Shown here in pieces: positions 1-12,105 of a stretch of DNA of 64,000 nucleotides. Made by a program: the position numbers and the translations under genes. Every line of letters begins with the position of its first letter. Position 1 is the stretch's first letter. Source of the DNA: Viola odorata (lineage: Eukaryota; Streptophyta; Magnoliopsida; Malpighiales; Violaceae); NCBI GenBank assembly GCA_963691705.1, contig OY829539.1:22428407-22492406 (forward strand). Direction: 5' to 3'. The notes beneath the pieces are model-generated. The model was not told where the DNA came from and made no database searches. It worked only from the letters and a program-made list of their open reading frames with translations.

Positions 1-215
1 TACCCCACCATTCAAGCTGAGAGGTAAGCCTATGATTGCTGGTCGAACCCCTGCCATTTGGAACAACCATACTGACTTAAGCATTGGAGCGTCTACGCCG
101 GAGCCCCCCCTCCGGCGCTTTGCAGGTACACCGGACGACGAGTACAACAACTTTGGAGCGGCCATAATCCTCACCCCTGGTTCCCCAGAAGTCCGAATCT
201 TATCAAGTAGAGTTC
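1..215 (+). repeat. Fragment of a Tat-like LTR, cut by the window edge
   Basis: Bases about 78-130 match the region near the inner end of the two LTRs of element D (37860-37935 and 63545-63615, read on the minus strand). They share ACTTAAGCAT, a hairpin whose arms are CGCCGGAG and CTCCGGCG (97-117), and then TTGCAGGTAC. This piece is in plus orientation, opposite to D. Its left end lies outside the window, and homology fades after about 215 into AT-rich DNA. Lineage is inferred from the similarity to D. Confidence 0.55.
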
Positions 216-640
216 AAATATTATTTAAGCAAATTGAGCGGGTTGAACAAATATTGATTTTTTTTATATATCACAGTTTTTGTATTTAAAAAATAAAAAT
301 TTCAATTGAAAATTTTAAAGTGAATACATAAAAACATGAGCAATATGATAACTATATGTTAATATATGTGATTATTAATATTTGTCTAAAAACTAAAATT
401 TGATACAATATTCTAAATGAAGAAAAAAAAGTTTGAAATAATTTTTTATGTAGAAATTTTTATATTTATGTTATAATTTGATTTCTTTCTTTTTGGGCAA
501 AATTATAATTTTTCACTTATAATTGCTTGTGCAAGTCGGGTTAAATTTTACGATATTAAATATGAAAACCCTATATTTGCTAATACGGGTCGTTTTTTTT
601 TAAATTAAAACTCAAACCCTACCCCTATTTAACGCATAGT
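216..640. other. AT-rich intergenic DNA, no gene seen
   Basis: I see only A/T-rich sequence with short homopolymers and no open frame with protein character. It separates the LTR fragment from the hAT-like repeats. Confidence 0.6.
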
Positions 641-784
641 TTTAAAAATCGGACCGACTTGGTGGTCGGACAGGTAAAACCACTATTCGAAAAAGTTTTT
701 GATTCGATTCAGCTATTTGACTGGATATGCATGCGAACAGGAAAAAACCGGTCGACTCGGCCGGATCACTGTCAACGGCGTCGT
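641..784. repeat. Remnant of a second hAT-like MITE
   Basis: The stretch TTTTAAAAATCGGACCGAC and later ACCGGTCGACTCGGCCGG resemble the terminal and inner parts of the complete element at 793-1205. No matching right end is evident. It is probably a decayed older copy of the same family into which, or next to which, the complete copy inserted. Confidence 0.4.
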
Positions 785-792
785 TTTGTAAG

Positions 793-1205
793 CAGTGTTT
801 TAAAAACCGACCCGGCTGACCCGTTGAACCGGATTCAACCGGGGTTCAACCGAGGTTCGACTGCATTGACCCGTTGGTACAGTGTGAACCATTCACTCAG
901 CGAACCGTTCGAGCTTAGATGATTGAACCGGATAAAACCGGATTGAACCGGTGTCTATAATGGTCCGGTCCATGCCTGTAATGGGTCGGCCCATCAAATT
1001 TTCTATATTGAAAAAAAATTAAAAAATCCAAAACGGTGTTGTTTTGGTTTGATATCGACCCACCCGGTTCGATAGCGGGTCGACCGGGTCACCGGTTTTG
1101 TAAAAACTGGCCGTGTCGACCGGTTTTTTGAACTAACCCGAAATCCTCCTTGGGTCACCAATTTACCGGTCCGACCGTCAGGTTGGGCCGGTTTTTAAAA
1201 CACTG
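793..1205. mobile_element. Complete hAT-type MITE, 413 bp
   Basis: The element has near-perfect terminal inverted repeats: CAGTGTTTTAAAAACCG at 793 and its reverse complement ending at 1205. It is flanked by an exact 8-bp direct repeat TTTGTAAG (785-792 and 1206-1213), the target-site length of hAT transposons. The interior is built of variants of AACCGG, GGTTCAACC and GGTCGACC, as in common dicot MITEs of this type, and has no credible transposase ORF. It lies 34 bp past the 3' end of the EF-hand pseudogene. Confidence 0.85.
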
Positions 1206-1246
1206 TTTGTAAGTATGCCCACAGGCCCATCTCCTCCTCCTTCACT

Positions 1247-1480
1247 TCATTTCTTCTCCAGGTTGATGAACCCGTCCTTGTCAGTGTCGATCTCTTCCAT
1301 GGCGCGTTGTAGCTCCTCCGGCGTGGAGTTCGAACCCAATGCCTTCAAAACGGCGGCTAGCTCCTCCGACGAGATCTTCCCGTCGCCGTTGGCGTCGAAC
1401 TAGTTGAACACCCTTTTCATTTGCTCTATGTCCATGTCGTTGGCAGGAGAAGCGGCGGCGGTTGTGGTCATCGCAGCCAT
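1247..1480 (-). pseudogene. EF-hand calcium-binding (calmodulin-like / polcalcin-like) pseudogene
   Basis: From ATG at 1480 the minus strand encodes MAAMTTTAAA, then an EF-hand entry helix (EQMKRVFN), then an in-frame TAG at 1400-1402. The calcium loop [14 protein letters not shown] follows in the same frame. Family members normally have Gln or Lys where the stop is, so a CAG to TAG change is likely. A second loop, [12 protein letters not shown], follows and the frame ends at TGA 1247-1249, where plant CML proteins of this type continue the second EF-hand. The copy therefore has a premature stop and a missing C-terminus. It has no intron, as is usual for such CML genes. Calcium binding is inferred from family; this copy probably makes no working protein. 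Confidence 0.75.
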
Positions 1481-3099
1481 TACTGTGTTTGCTGGGAGAG
1501 GAGAGGAAGCTTCCGTTTGAGAGAAGGGAAAGTGCAATTCCGCGTAGAGAGGAAGGGAAATAAATTGAAGATGTGTGGATTCACTGGATTGGGATTTTAA
1601 GATTTTATATTCCTGTTGAAGAAGAATCAAAAATGAAGTTGAACCAAATTAATTAATAATGGTATTATAATAATTATCCAAAAAATCCAACCGAATCTGA
1701 ATCTGAACTTGTCAGATTGGGATCAAATTTGCTGATAAAAAAATTTTAAAAATTCGATCCGAATTTATCCGAATTCAAATTTATCCGAATCCAAACTTAT
1801 CCAAATCCAAACTTATCCGATCCAAATTCGTCAAAATCATATTCGAAATTCTATCGCTCACCCATGACTGACTCACTTGGGTTTACTAGTTTTTAAAAAA
1901 AAATAAAAGTAAGATCTTGATTTTAATCAATTGTTTTCTTTTTGTTTTATCCAAACCATTTTTCAAATTGGAAATATGTATTTTAATGATTTAAGTGTAT
2001 TTGAACTTCGAATATCATTTCATTTCAACATTGAATTGTTTATTTATTTTTAACTTTTAATCTACTTAATATTTTATTTTATATATTATAAAATTCTACA
2101 TCCATTAGTATAAAAATTTACCGGTTCAATTATCTAAGATTAAACGGTTCGATATATGAACAGTTCAAAATGATCCAATGGATCAATCCGATTGAACCTG
2201 ATTAAACCCGATCGAACCAGAAAATTTTCATAGTATCCTAATCACCGGAATTGGTTTTGTATGAATAGGGTCGGGTTCAAATACCCCTAATCACCGGAAT
2301 GTGAATAAATTTAAAGTGTATGGTACATATGTGGTGCTAAACAATATGCATATACACTTGTAAAGAATTATTTTCTTGTGAACACAAATATACTTTATCA
2401 ATATTTTTATAGAAAATAATTAGTAAATGAGTATATGATCGGATTTTATAAAAATCGTGGAAAACAAATTTAATAAAATGACACTATTTTCCCTCTTCTG
2501 AAATGAAAAATAGTGGTTTTTTTAAGAAACTAAAATGAACAGGAAAAACCTAGAAAAACAAAGGATGATCAAATACTAAAACCAACTTTCAACCAGGTAA
2601 CAATTGGGCATTAAATAGCTAAAATAACCACACAAAATTAGAAAGAAAAAAGTGCTAATCAAATACTAAAACGAACTTTTAGCGGTAACATTTACCTAAT
2701 TCATCTAAAACTCAAGACCAAACAGGTATTAAGTATCCTCCGACTATACTCTGCCACAGGTATTTCACCAACAATTTTGACAGAATGTTTCAATTCTTAC
2801 ATAAACTTGGGGAAACCCAACACCGCAAATGAGTTGAATTGTCGAGAAAAACTTGGGTACATCTGGAGAACAAACCAAACGCGAAGAATAGAAGAACAAA
2901 TGATCTTATATCATTACCCACCTGCAACTTATAAATAAAGGATACAGAGACTGAATTCATCCGCATTGGCATCACCAAATATCTCAACTGCATCATCTGA
3001 ACAAGTCAAAGATCTCCGCCTCAAACATTCTCCCTACTATATATATAGTATCCTCTTGCTTCCTATCTACAAAGCCATGCCCGCCTACTATCTCTCACC
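1481..3099. other. Intergenic region plus the 3' UTR side of SEC
   Basis: Mostly A/T-rich sequence. It contains a short tandem repeat (separate entry) and, at about 2120-2300, degenerate GGTTCGAT and GATTGAACC words like the hAT MITE interior. A 14-bp direct repeat CTAATCACCGGAAT occurs near 2238 and 2287. The last few hundred bases before 3100 are the likely 3' UTR of the minus-strand SEC gene; I did not find a decisive polyadenylation site. Confidence 0.5.
1760..1830. repeat. 16-bp imperfect tandem repeat
   Basis: About four and a half copies of a unit like AATTTATCCGAATCCA, with a few substitutions per copy, lie in an A/T-rich background. No coding potential. Confidence 0.6.
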
Positions 3100-6000
3100 T
3101 CATATATCGCTCTCAACCACCTTAAAGTGACGGGGCTCCTCGCCTGAGCAATGAATATTCCACATCTTGAAAAATGCCCTCTCTAGATTCCTAACCTGCA
3201 TTGTTACAATATTAACATGTAGGATGGTATCCATTGCATGTTATGACAAACGAAAAGGATCACAGAAACATGCACATCCCAAATCTCGAGCTTACCCAGC
3301 GTGTCGTGTCAAATAGAGGGCAAGTCATACGTATTGTCTTTAGTTTGTTGGTAAGGGCCTGCAGCTTTGGTTTATTCAATGCCAAGGATACTGCCCTATC
3401 TTCGTATTCTGTCATGCTGTTCAGCAAAATGTCAGAAGAAAAAGCATCAATGTCAACTTTTAAGAAGAGTGGTGGAAAAAAGCCTACCTGCTAACAATCA
3501 TCTCCTCTCCTAGCCCAGTTGCAAGGCAAAGTGATCCAGCAACTCTAGTTGCCATTTTCTCCAGGGGCAGTGTGACCATTGGTAAACCTGCCCATAAAAT
3601 ATCTGTCCCTGTGGTATGTGCATTACATAACGGCCTAAAAGGGAAAACGCAATTGTCAGCATTCAACAATCTAATCAACACAAATGACTCCCCCCCAACA
3701 TCACACGTGGAACACAGAAATTACGTGTCAAGAAATAGATCAGCTAAGGCACTCCTTCGTATGTGTTCTTGTTTCATGGCAACATCTGTGAAAATAATTT
3801 GTTCTGGTTGAATCCCTTGTGCAGCAGCATCTGAACAATAAATGGCAACCAACATAAAGAATCAAGCTAAATGGAGTAGGAGAGTGTTGTAAATATGAAC
3901 AAGAAAAGCTAAAAACAATTTCACCTACATGCACGAATTCTCATTTCCCCTGCAGCTGGGAACCTAAGGAGCCAAAGGGCACTATTAGGCACACGCTTAA
4001 GAATGTTGCACCTACAGAAGAAATAAAACAACGGCATGCATCATCAGGTGCCAAGTGGTGAAAAGTTAAGATACAAAGCTGAATTTCAATGTCATTGGAT
4101 AGATATAGCACCAGGTATTAAAGATTTCAGGATCCATTTTGTAGAGCTGGTTGAAGCATGCAAATATAAATTTATCTTCAGGAAGACCATAATCTGATCG
4201 CTTGTGCTGACATGTTGGATCCAGCACATCCAGATTTTTCTGGAAACAAAACGAGCAGCTAAGAAGATTACCCCCATATATTATGATTGGGGTTTTAAGG
4301 GGCACAATGTATTAGAGTTCACTTGTACCAGCGCATAAATAAGGTCAAACCTGCTTATAATCATTGACAAAGTAGCAGTGTGGCAAGTGTACGAGCTTTT
4401 CAGAATAAATATGCGAGAAACGGGTGGGCGAAACGAACTGCAAAAGGAGCACATGTAGTAAATAACGAAAGAAGATCAAGTCCGCAAAGTGATCCACATT
4501 CAGATTGCAGCAGGTTGCCCACCTCATCAGTTACCAAGTAATCAATATATGTCGCTCCTGTGGTCCCAGGAAAACCCATGTATGAAACCTGTATAGGTGC
4601 AGGCTGCATTGCAAATATTTCATTCCTTGCCCCCTGAGCAGTTACAAATAGTATGCAAATTAGAGTCATAGAACCTTGATGCATTTAGCAGATTTAGGAA
4701 CTAAAATACAGTAGAATGTTGAAAATTCTTAAAAAAGATATATACAAGAAACAACCAGTTCTAAACAATGACCTTTCCTTTGGATGATGATTGATATAAA
4801 TGCACTACCATCTCCTCTCTAAAAAATTACTAATGATGACCCATCCAAAGTTCCCACCATGGGGAGACAGACATAAATGACAACACGTTAGTAGCCATAA
4901 GGCATAAGCTAAATATATTTCTAAGCCTAACGAGTAACGACCACATCAAGACATGGCAACAAGAAATTTATGAGTCTTAAAACGTCCATAAGGAGAAAAT
5001 AGAAAAGAACATACCTTTGTATAACCATTAAGGTTGATGAGGATATGTATCCCATCTTCATTAACCAATTTGGCAATCACATCCGATGTCAAAGCAGAGA
5101 CCTGCACAAAATGCTCCACTTCGAACTGGATCTGCTGCCTCCATTCAGTTCCATCATTTTGACTCAAGGCATAGCAGAAAATCTGTATACGTGTTATCGA
5201 TAACATGGAGTTATGGAAACAAAAATTAGAAAATCAAATAGCTCCACAAGAAATAAATTTAAGCCATTCTTACCTCAACATTTTCTCTGTTGTGCATACC
5301 AAACACAGATCCCATTAGGTGTGACAATGGGTGATTACCGAAATCACTGCTGACATACCCAATCCGCAGTCTCTCACTTCCGTAATCATGCTTAATAGGG
5401 ATTGCGGGAGGATGTTTGAAAGCAGGAAGTGCAAATCGAGATGCTATTATAGAGCAATGTGCTGCATATTTACGGCTGTAACACGGAAGAAAAATATCAG
5501 CGCAAATGGCACCACCTAAAGCTTAATCATGAATCAAACGAGACAATAACCCCACCTAATTTCAAGGGCAAGCATTGGATCGATGGGGTATGCTATGGCA
5601 TGAAAAGGCTGCACACTAGGAAGAACTGACATCTGAAATAAGATTATAGTTCGCACATTAACTCCAAGCCACGATATTCAAGTTAAACAAGCAGAAAAAT
5701 CTTACAAGTAACAGTAGAACACATCAGTATTCTTACAGTAATCTGTCTCCTAATGATCCCTTCAACTTCAGAGAACATTTTATCACGATCCTCCCAACTG
5801 CAGACAAACTTGAAAATGTACAACCAAGAACAACTTTAATCAAATGCTAGAAAATATTTTTCACCTGGTAAGCATAAATAAGCCGATAGTGCAATTTATG
5901 AACAAGCCTGCAGATACATGGTGAACAAAGCTAGAGATGCATTGACAATAACAAGTACATCACACTTGTCACTTGACGATACCTGCAAAGTATGCAGAAG

Positions 6001-9000
6001 GTTACAAGTGGCTTCAGGGAAGTCTGGCCGAAGAAGCAATGCCTGCCGATAGCTCTTTATAGCAGCCTCCACATGTCCACTGCAAATGATGTAAACCAAA
6101 TATATGAACAAAATCATTCACAAGTAAAATTCTGTACACTTCTTTTATCCACCCGAGCTACAGATGAAGAGCAATCAACAAAAACATTATCAGGCTACTG
6201 TTTCTTTCGTTTACAGATCTCTCTGGATCGCATTTCCATGGCAACATGTGGGCACATATGCTCATAACACTACAAAAAACCTCCCAGCTAAAGGAAGAGT
6301 AAACTAAAAAGTGCAACCCACAAAATCTGACAACTCCTGTTAAGATAGCTCCAGTAATTAACTCAAAATAAGGAAAGACCATAAAGCCTCAAAACGCCAA
6401 ATGATTACCACCACTCCACAAATCCAGCGAGGTATACTAACAAGAGCTATACTAACAGAACAAGAGAAGGTAGTCTAGAAAATTTTGCATACTTTATTCT
6501 AGTAGTAGACTAGAACTATACCTGTCTTTGTAAGCCGAAGCCAAATTTGCATGGGCTTCAGCCATGGTTGGCAGGATAGTGATAGCACGTATGTAGTCTT
6601 GGATTGCTTCACTCACTCTACCAATCTCCTTATACGTGTTACCCCTATTTACATGTCCATCAGCTGCCAATGGATCAATACGAAGAACCTCATTATAGCA
6701 GGATATAGCATCAGTGTAGCTTCCCTGCCACAAAGACAGTCAGAACCATTAGAAGTTATCTAGATGCATATTACGTTAAGGATGAGAGGGAAAGTCCTCA
6801 ATTTTCTATTATAAAAATCAGAAACTAGACATGTAATCAAAATCGGGAGGCCTCCAGCTTTACCTGTTGTTTATAGATTACAGCAAGGTTGTTAAAAGGA
6901 GCAGACAGTCCCGTAGTCACAGCCAATGTAGCCTTGTAGTATGAAGCAGCAGTAGTAGACATGTTCCTGCATATTAAAATATCACCAACAGAAATTCCAG
7001 CCAACATCAAAAACTTAATCTTTTTGAACTAAAACAAAGTAATAATGGAATATGGCATACCATTCCATATATATATTCCCAAGATTGGTAAGTGCCTGCG
7101 GATGGCTTGGTTGTAGCGCAAGGCATTGCTTCACCAAGTAAAACATAAAAGTTAAGTTTAGACAGAAGTGTAGTGGAAAAGAAAAGAAAGAAAACGAGAC
7201 AACAAAAATTTAACCTACACTATAGCATTGGATAGCTTCGTCAACTCTACCCACATCCTTTAATGCATTACCCTTCCAATCAGATAACAAATTAAAACAT
7301 TGGAGTTAATATATTTTCAGACAAGATCATGATTCAAAAATCATAATTCAAAATAAACACAGATATTTTCAGAAGAAGAAACCAACCAAATTATTGTAAG
7401 CCTCCAAAAATCTTGGATCACAAGCAATGGCTTGCTTATTATGAAGAATGGCCAAATCCATCTGGCCTCGCTCATAGTACGTGGTAGCCAAATTTCCTGC
7501 ACCACATGGTAACGAAAGCTCAACCAAAATAATACTGTGTAGTCTTTTAATCCAAAATCATATCATGAAAAAACCAGCGACTAAAATGCTTAATTCTTTA
7601 CTAAACTAACAAATGAAAGTCAACGAAGTGAAACAGATCAACATTCTCCACTTTTTCATTTTCCTTCTCTAATTAGAATAAGTATATGATACAAGAGAAT
7701 TAAAAAAGTTCTACTCCCATTGACACCATAATGTTGGACAGAAATAGTTGTCCAACCAATGGATCCTAGAAGACAAAAGCCTCCTGGAAGGCAGTAAGGA
7801 AAACAACAATATGAAACTACTGGAAAATTTAATAGCGTGTTACAGGAAAGGAACACACTCAACAGTAAGCAGATTTCAGATTTCATCACAACAGACAAGC
7901 TTGAGGGTACAAAAGAAAAAATTGTCACAATTTACAACACCACTCTAGAATCAAAACTGTGCTTGAATAACACAGGCTAAACTAATAGTAAGCCTATGAT
8001 TATAATGTATTTCACGGGTAAATTACTACAACCAATTTCATTTCAAAAAAATATCACTACATTTGGCAGAAAACTAACCAAAAGCTATTGAATAGTTTGG
8101 CCGAATCTGAACAGCTCGCTGGTAGCACATGATAGCCTCTTGAGGCATCCCCAGGGCCTGGAAAAGGCGAAATAAATAACTTTTTTTCTCCAAAACAACA
8201 ACACCAGGTGAGGCACAAGCAGCTGTTGCATTACAGATTACCTTATAAACATTTCCAAGGTTAAGGTAGGCATCAGGAAAACTAGGTTTGAGTTTTACAG
8301 CTTCCTGCGATTTCAAATTATAAAATGAAAATTATTAGATACCTTTTTATTGAGTAAATAACACATATAAGCATCTGAAAATAGTCCACGACAACCTAAA
8401 TGTAAATAGATGATATTAGTGAAATCGAGATTTAGAGGAAAACAAAATGATTGACATGGGTTATTATTGTCCCAATGGCCAATTCTGCTATAAAACACAT
8501 TGTGCAGGAATAACTGAAAATACTCAGAAATGCTACCCTCAGATTTTTTTTTTAAATATAGAATACTCTCCCGATGAAAGAATAGCCACACAATGCTCAT
8601 AGAGGAAAGAAAAATAGCTACACAAGAATGAATTAACCAATATCAATGATACCTTATAGTATTGAATAGCTCTGTTGAGATCACCAGATTCCATAAAGAG
8701 ACCACCAAGATTTGACCATGCAATAGCAAAAGTTGGTTGGATACGCAGAGCCTCAAGGTAGCAACTGTATGCCTGCATAAAATGTTAGATTCTGACATTT
8801 TTCGAGTCTTGCACATGGAAGTTACAATAGACCAACCATCATCTGAGCCCAGGCCTGTACATAACTTGACATCTGTATCGAACTGTGAATTAAACCACAG
8901 TCCCACACATCAATTATTCCATCAGTAACTTCACTGGAAAAGGAGAGACACATGACACGCACTAATAAAATGTACACAAGGAAGGATATATTCCGCCTAT

Positions 9001-10577
9001 GAACAGGTTGGAAAGCCAAGTGTTTGGGCCAAGGTGATCCAGCAGAGCACTCACTTAAGCTGAGGTGCTAGAATATCAGTGGACCACCTCCAGCACCAAA
9101 TTGGAACCGAAAATGGTCCATAGTATCATAGTTCTAGCTACATTAAAGCAGCCAAAGATGGTATAGAAGACATCTTCAAAAGCCAAAGAATTTAAGTCTG
9201 GGTAACCCCCTAGAGGCAAAAAGTATAGGAAACAAAACAGTGCAGCTTGTAGTTAGTTGATACTTACTTCTTGCACCAATCCCTGTGCCTTCATTAAGTT
9301 GCCAAGATTGCTATGAGCATCGACCTGCATGCCAATTGACAGAGTAGATTACAAACCAGCTAATTACAATATGGAGGGGAAAATAGAAAACAGGGTAAGA
9401 ATTTCCCATCCACTGGGACAAGTAACTGGAATATCACGTCTTAATCAGAAAACACATACCAAGAGAGGATTCAGAGTCAGTGCCTGACGACAACACTGAG
9501 ATGCCTCATTAAGTCTTCCCTTGCGCATATATGCACTAGCCAAGTTTGACCAAGCATCAGCAAAGTTGGGTCGAAGCTGTAATCAAGCGCACACCAAAAC
9601 ATAGATCAAAAATTTTTTAAAATAAAAAAAATAGAACTTTCTAAATGACCCGATTAACAGTTTCCATGATTCCAGACACAAGTTACAATGCATTTACTTT
9701 CTCCCAAATTAGTTTCTTGTTTATTTCTTCTTTCTTTTTTCGGATATATGTTATTATAATCACTCCTCTGGCCCAGCTGAACTTTCCACTTAACAAAACG
9801 AAATACACTTGATATGAACCTCAATGGAGATCAAATAGTATCGAATCGCAAGATCAATATCACCCTTCTCCTGCATTACAAAACAAAACACAGCCTCCAT
9901 CAGCACCCAGGAGAAGCAAAAGGTCGAACCGCCTCATCAACCCTCAAAGACGCATACATTAGCCAATCATACATATTACCTTCCACGCATTAGCCATATT
10001 CCCATAGCACTCTGCAAACCGAGGCTCCAGCCTCAATGCCTCCTCATTTTTCGCAATGCACATATCATAGTCATGCAACTACCAGAAACCCAGAAAAAGG
10101 AGAACACAAAATCAATATTTCCCAGGTTAAGAAATTTTCAGCAGATACTAGTATTACACCTAAGTTTATTCGTATACCTGATAATAAATAGCACCCAGGA
10201 GAAGCAAATTATCAGTGCGAAGCCCATTCCTTTCGTAGACAGCACTGCTATATTCTAACGCTTGCTTGTAATTCCCTGCTTTGTACATCTGATGCGCAAG
10301 CGCTAAGTGGGTATCTTCATCAACTGCGCAACAAAAACAACGATTCCCAGAAGAAGAAGAAAAACGTTTCAGATCTTTTAAGAAATAATAAAATTCTAGT
10401 TAATTATGAATTAAATTAAACCTAAACTGAAATGAATTAATGAATACCTTCGTGAAGAGATTCACGGAGTTTACCAAACGGCACGACACTCGACGACGGT
10501 GCCGACGGCGGCTCCACCTTCACCTGGAAGCCGATGGCTGGCTCATCACGAGCCGATCGGTTTTGCAGCGAAATCAT
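3100..10577 (-). CDS. SEC: SECRET AGENT, protein O-GlcNAc transferase (27 exons)
   Basis: The protein moves N-acetylglucosamine from UDP-GlcNAc to Ser/Thr of nuclear and cytosolic proteins. In Arabidopsis, SEC modifies DELLA growth repressors and other regulators. Start is ATG 10575-10577 ([10 protein letters not shown]). My GT-AG model has 27 exons. They begin (5' ends) at 10577, 10323, 10078, 9870, 9576, 9324, 8772, 8304, 8157, 7496, 7272, 7128, 6966, 6724, 6079, 5808, 5632, 5475, 5182, 4633, 4437, 4239, 4011, 3830, 3634, 3416 and 3195; stop TGA is 3100-3102. Total is 2895 bp, 964 residues, close to the usual length. Residues about 45-490 hold 13 TPR units (for example [20 protein letters not shown]). 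The catalytic half has [41 protein letters not shown] and the UDP-binding NAHTTGTD. These match SEC/OGT and not SPINDLY. The C-terminus ends at HFKVVESDI, several residues shorter than I expect. No frameshift or stop was found. Confidence 0.92.
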
Positions 10578-10803
10578 GGTTATTGTGCTCTGCAGCAGCA
10601 GCTCAGCTCGATCAACTCATCTAATGAAGATCACGTCAGATTAAACTGTAACAAGAAGTCATATAGAAGAAAAAATGTAAGCAAATCACCAAATCAAACC
10701 GTGGACGGTCATGATGCGATGAAAGACTAGTTTTGTTTGCGAGCGTTGATTTGGGATGTAGTGGGTTTGGTGTGGATTCGTGTTTGCTTCTGACACGTAT
10801 CTA
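10578..10803 (-). promoter_or_regulatory. Likely SEC 5' leader and core promoter
   Basis: This is the only non-transposon DNA directly upstream of the SEC start. A weak TATA-like word, TATATGA, is readable on the minus strand near 10660 after a T-rich run. CAG-repeat-like sequence lies just before the ATG. Beyond 10803 a MITE begins, so distal promoter elements would have to lie in or beyond it. The assignment rests on position; the transcription start is not known. Confidence 0.3.
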
Positions 10804-11037
10804 CTCCCTCTGTCTATAATTAATAAGACGCGTGTACTGTAGACACGCGTCTCGAGAAAATCGAACGACTCACTATTTGACCCCAAAAAATTTCGTACTT
10901 TTTTTCTAACGTATGTTAATCCTTGACATATGTCCGAGAAAAAATTCGGAATTTTTTGGGGTCAAATAGTGAGTCGTTCGATTTCCTCGAGACGCGTGTC
11001 TACAGTACACGCGTCTATTAATTATGGACAGAGGGAG
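10804..11037. mobile_element. Stowaway-like MITE (Tc1/mariner type), 234 bp
   Basis: The ends carry the characteristic Stowaway terminus CTCCCTCTGTC and its complement GACAGAGGGAG, flanked by the dinucleotide TA on both sides (10802-10803, 11038-11039). The whole element is a long hairpin. Arms include GACGCGTGTACTGTAGACAC and continue through a segment beginning TCGAACGACTCACTATTTGA, with a loop near 10900-10935. It encodes nothing. It lies 227 bp upstream of the SEC start codon, so its transcribed hairpin or small RNAs could influence SEC; that is inference. Confidence 0.88.
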
Positions 11038-11153
11038 TATGTTATTATTGTTGGGTGCCCTTTTAATGAGCTGGAGGTTGTCTTGTCTATGTCTACCATC
11101 AGTAGGATGTCTTGATCGGGTAAAATTTAGTGGGAGGTAAATCAATCAAAAAA

Positions 11154-11375
11154 GAGTAATAGCTTAAAGCACCCTTGTACTTGTACTAACCGCGAAAAAT
11201 AAACACCTCTCATGTACTTCAAAAACGTTAATATGCCTCCCCTAAATTATGTTTATTGAGTAAGGTGTAGTCTCCGTCCACTTTGACCAACGAATCCGTC
11301 AATCTGACTCTCTACAACCGGTTTCCTTCTCCTTTTTAACCAATCACCTTGTAATTAAGTAATTAAGTGTTTAAA
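11154..11375 (+). repeat. MULE left terminal inverted repeat
   Basis: It starts GAGTAATAGCTTAAAGCACC and runs to GTGTTTAAA at 11375. It aligns along its whole length with the reverse complement of 17045-17261; by eye the two are roughly 85 percent identical with a few 1-2 bp indels. Weaker homology continues inward: CTGAAAGGGAGGAAGAGAGA near 11516 has a counterpart on the right side near 17026, read inverted. Confidence 0.88.
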
Positions 11376-12105
11376 CCAAATTTTATTTTTGAAATTTGAA
11401 AAACCTTTTCTTTCTTTCTTCTGAAAACGAATAAAGATCCGTTTATTTTTCCCTCGTCAGAAAAGAGGAAAAAATATAAAAGAAAAAAGGAAAGAGGCAA
11501 GAGCAGAGCCATAAACTGAAAGGGAGGAAGAGAGAATGAAGAGAGAGGAGATTCCGTTAGGGTTTAAGACCATTTGTAGAAGACGAAGAACAGTAGACGA
11601 AGAACAGAAGGTTAGCTCTTCTAGGAACGAATCGTTCCATCTCTGCGCGAAAGAAGCAAACGAAGGACAGGACAACAGGAAAAAGTGAATCTGTGGTGGA
11701 TTTACTCTGCTGCATTTGCGAGATTAGTGATGGGTCTTTTTCCCGCCTTAATGACAACAACACAACTGTGGCATTGAAGTGTCAACATATTCAAACCGAT
11801 TTTTTCTTTGGGCTTTCTTTATTCTTTATTCTATTTACAATTAGTTCATTTCTGTCTTTTTTGTTTTCTTCTTTATCTATTCAGATCTATAGTATGGTTA
11901 TTGAACTTTGTGGTGGACCATCAGTGAGGTTCCTTTTTGGTTGTTGTCTGGTGCTTGACAATGATATTATTTTGATATCTATTATCATTTGTGGTCCTGT
12001 TTAGGGTTTAGTTAAATATTGGTAAAATATTCAATAAGTAGTGCATAAATATTCCTTAAATAGTGCATAAATATTCCTTAAAATGGTGTGCAATCCCATG
12101 ACAGG
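11376..12105 (+). promoter_or_regulatory. MULE transposase leader region, probable leader intron
   Basis: This stretch lies between the left TIR and the first usable ATG. It is purine-rich (11440-11560) and contains TTAGGGTTTAAGACC, a plant promoter or leader-like context mirrored in the right subterminal region. The coding frame can be entered by splicing at ATGACAG (ending 12104) just before ATG 12106. A donor such as AAG/GTTAGC near 11610 is possible. The intron is inferred from sequence only. Confidence 0.4.

Noticed and set aside
659..1403. Plus-strand ORFs across 659-922 and 1215-1403
   Set aside because: The first overlaps the hAT-type repeats and has no protein character. The second is the antisense of the EF-hand pseudogene.
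1760..1830. CRISPR-like array
   Set aside because: The 16-bp units are contiguous and diverged, without spacers, in plant nuclear DNA.
3100..10577. SPINDLY (SPY) as the identity of the TPR glycosyltransferase
   Set aside because: The catalytic motifs ([34 protein letters not shown]) and 13-TPR layout fit SEC/OGT, and the N-terminus is unlike SPY.
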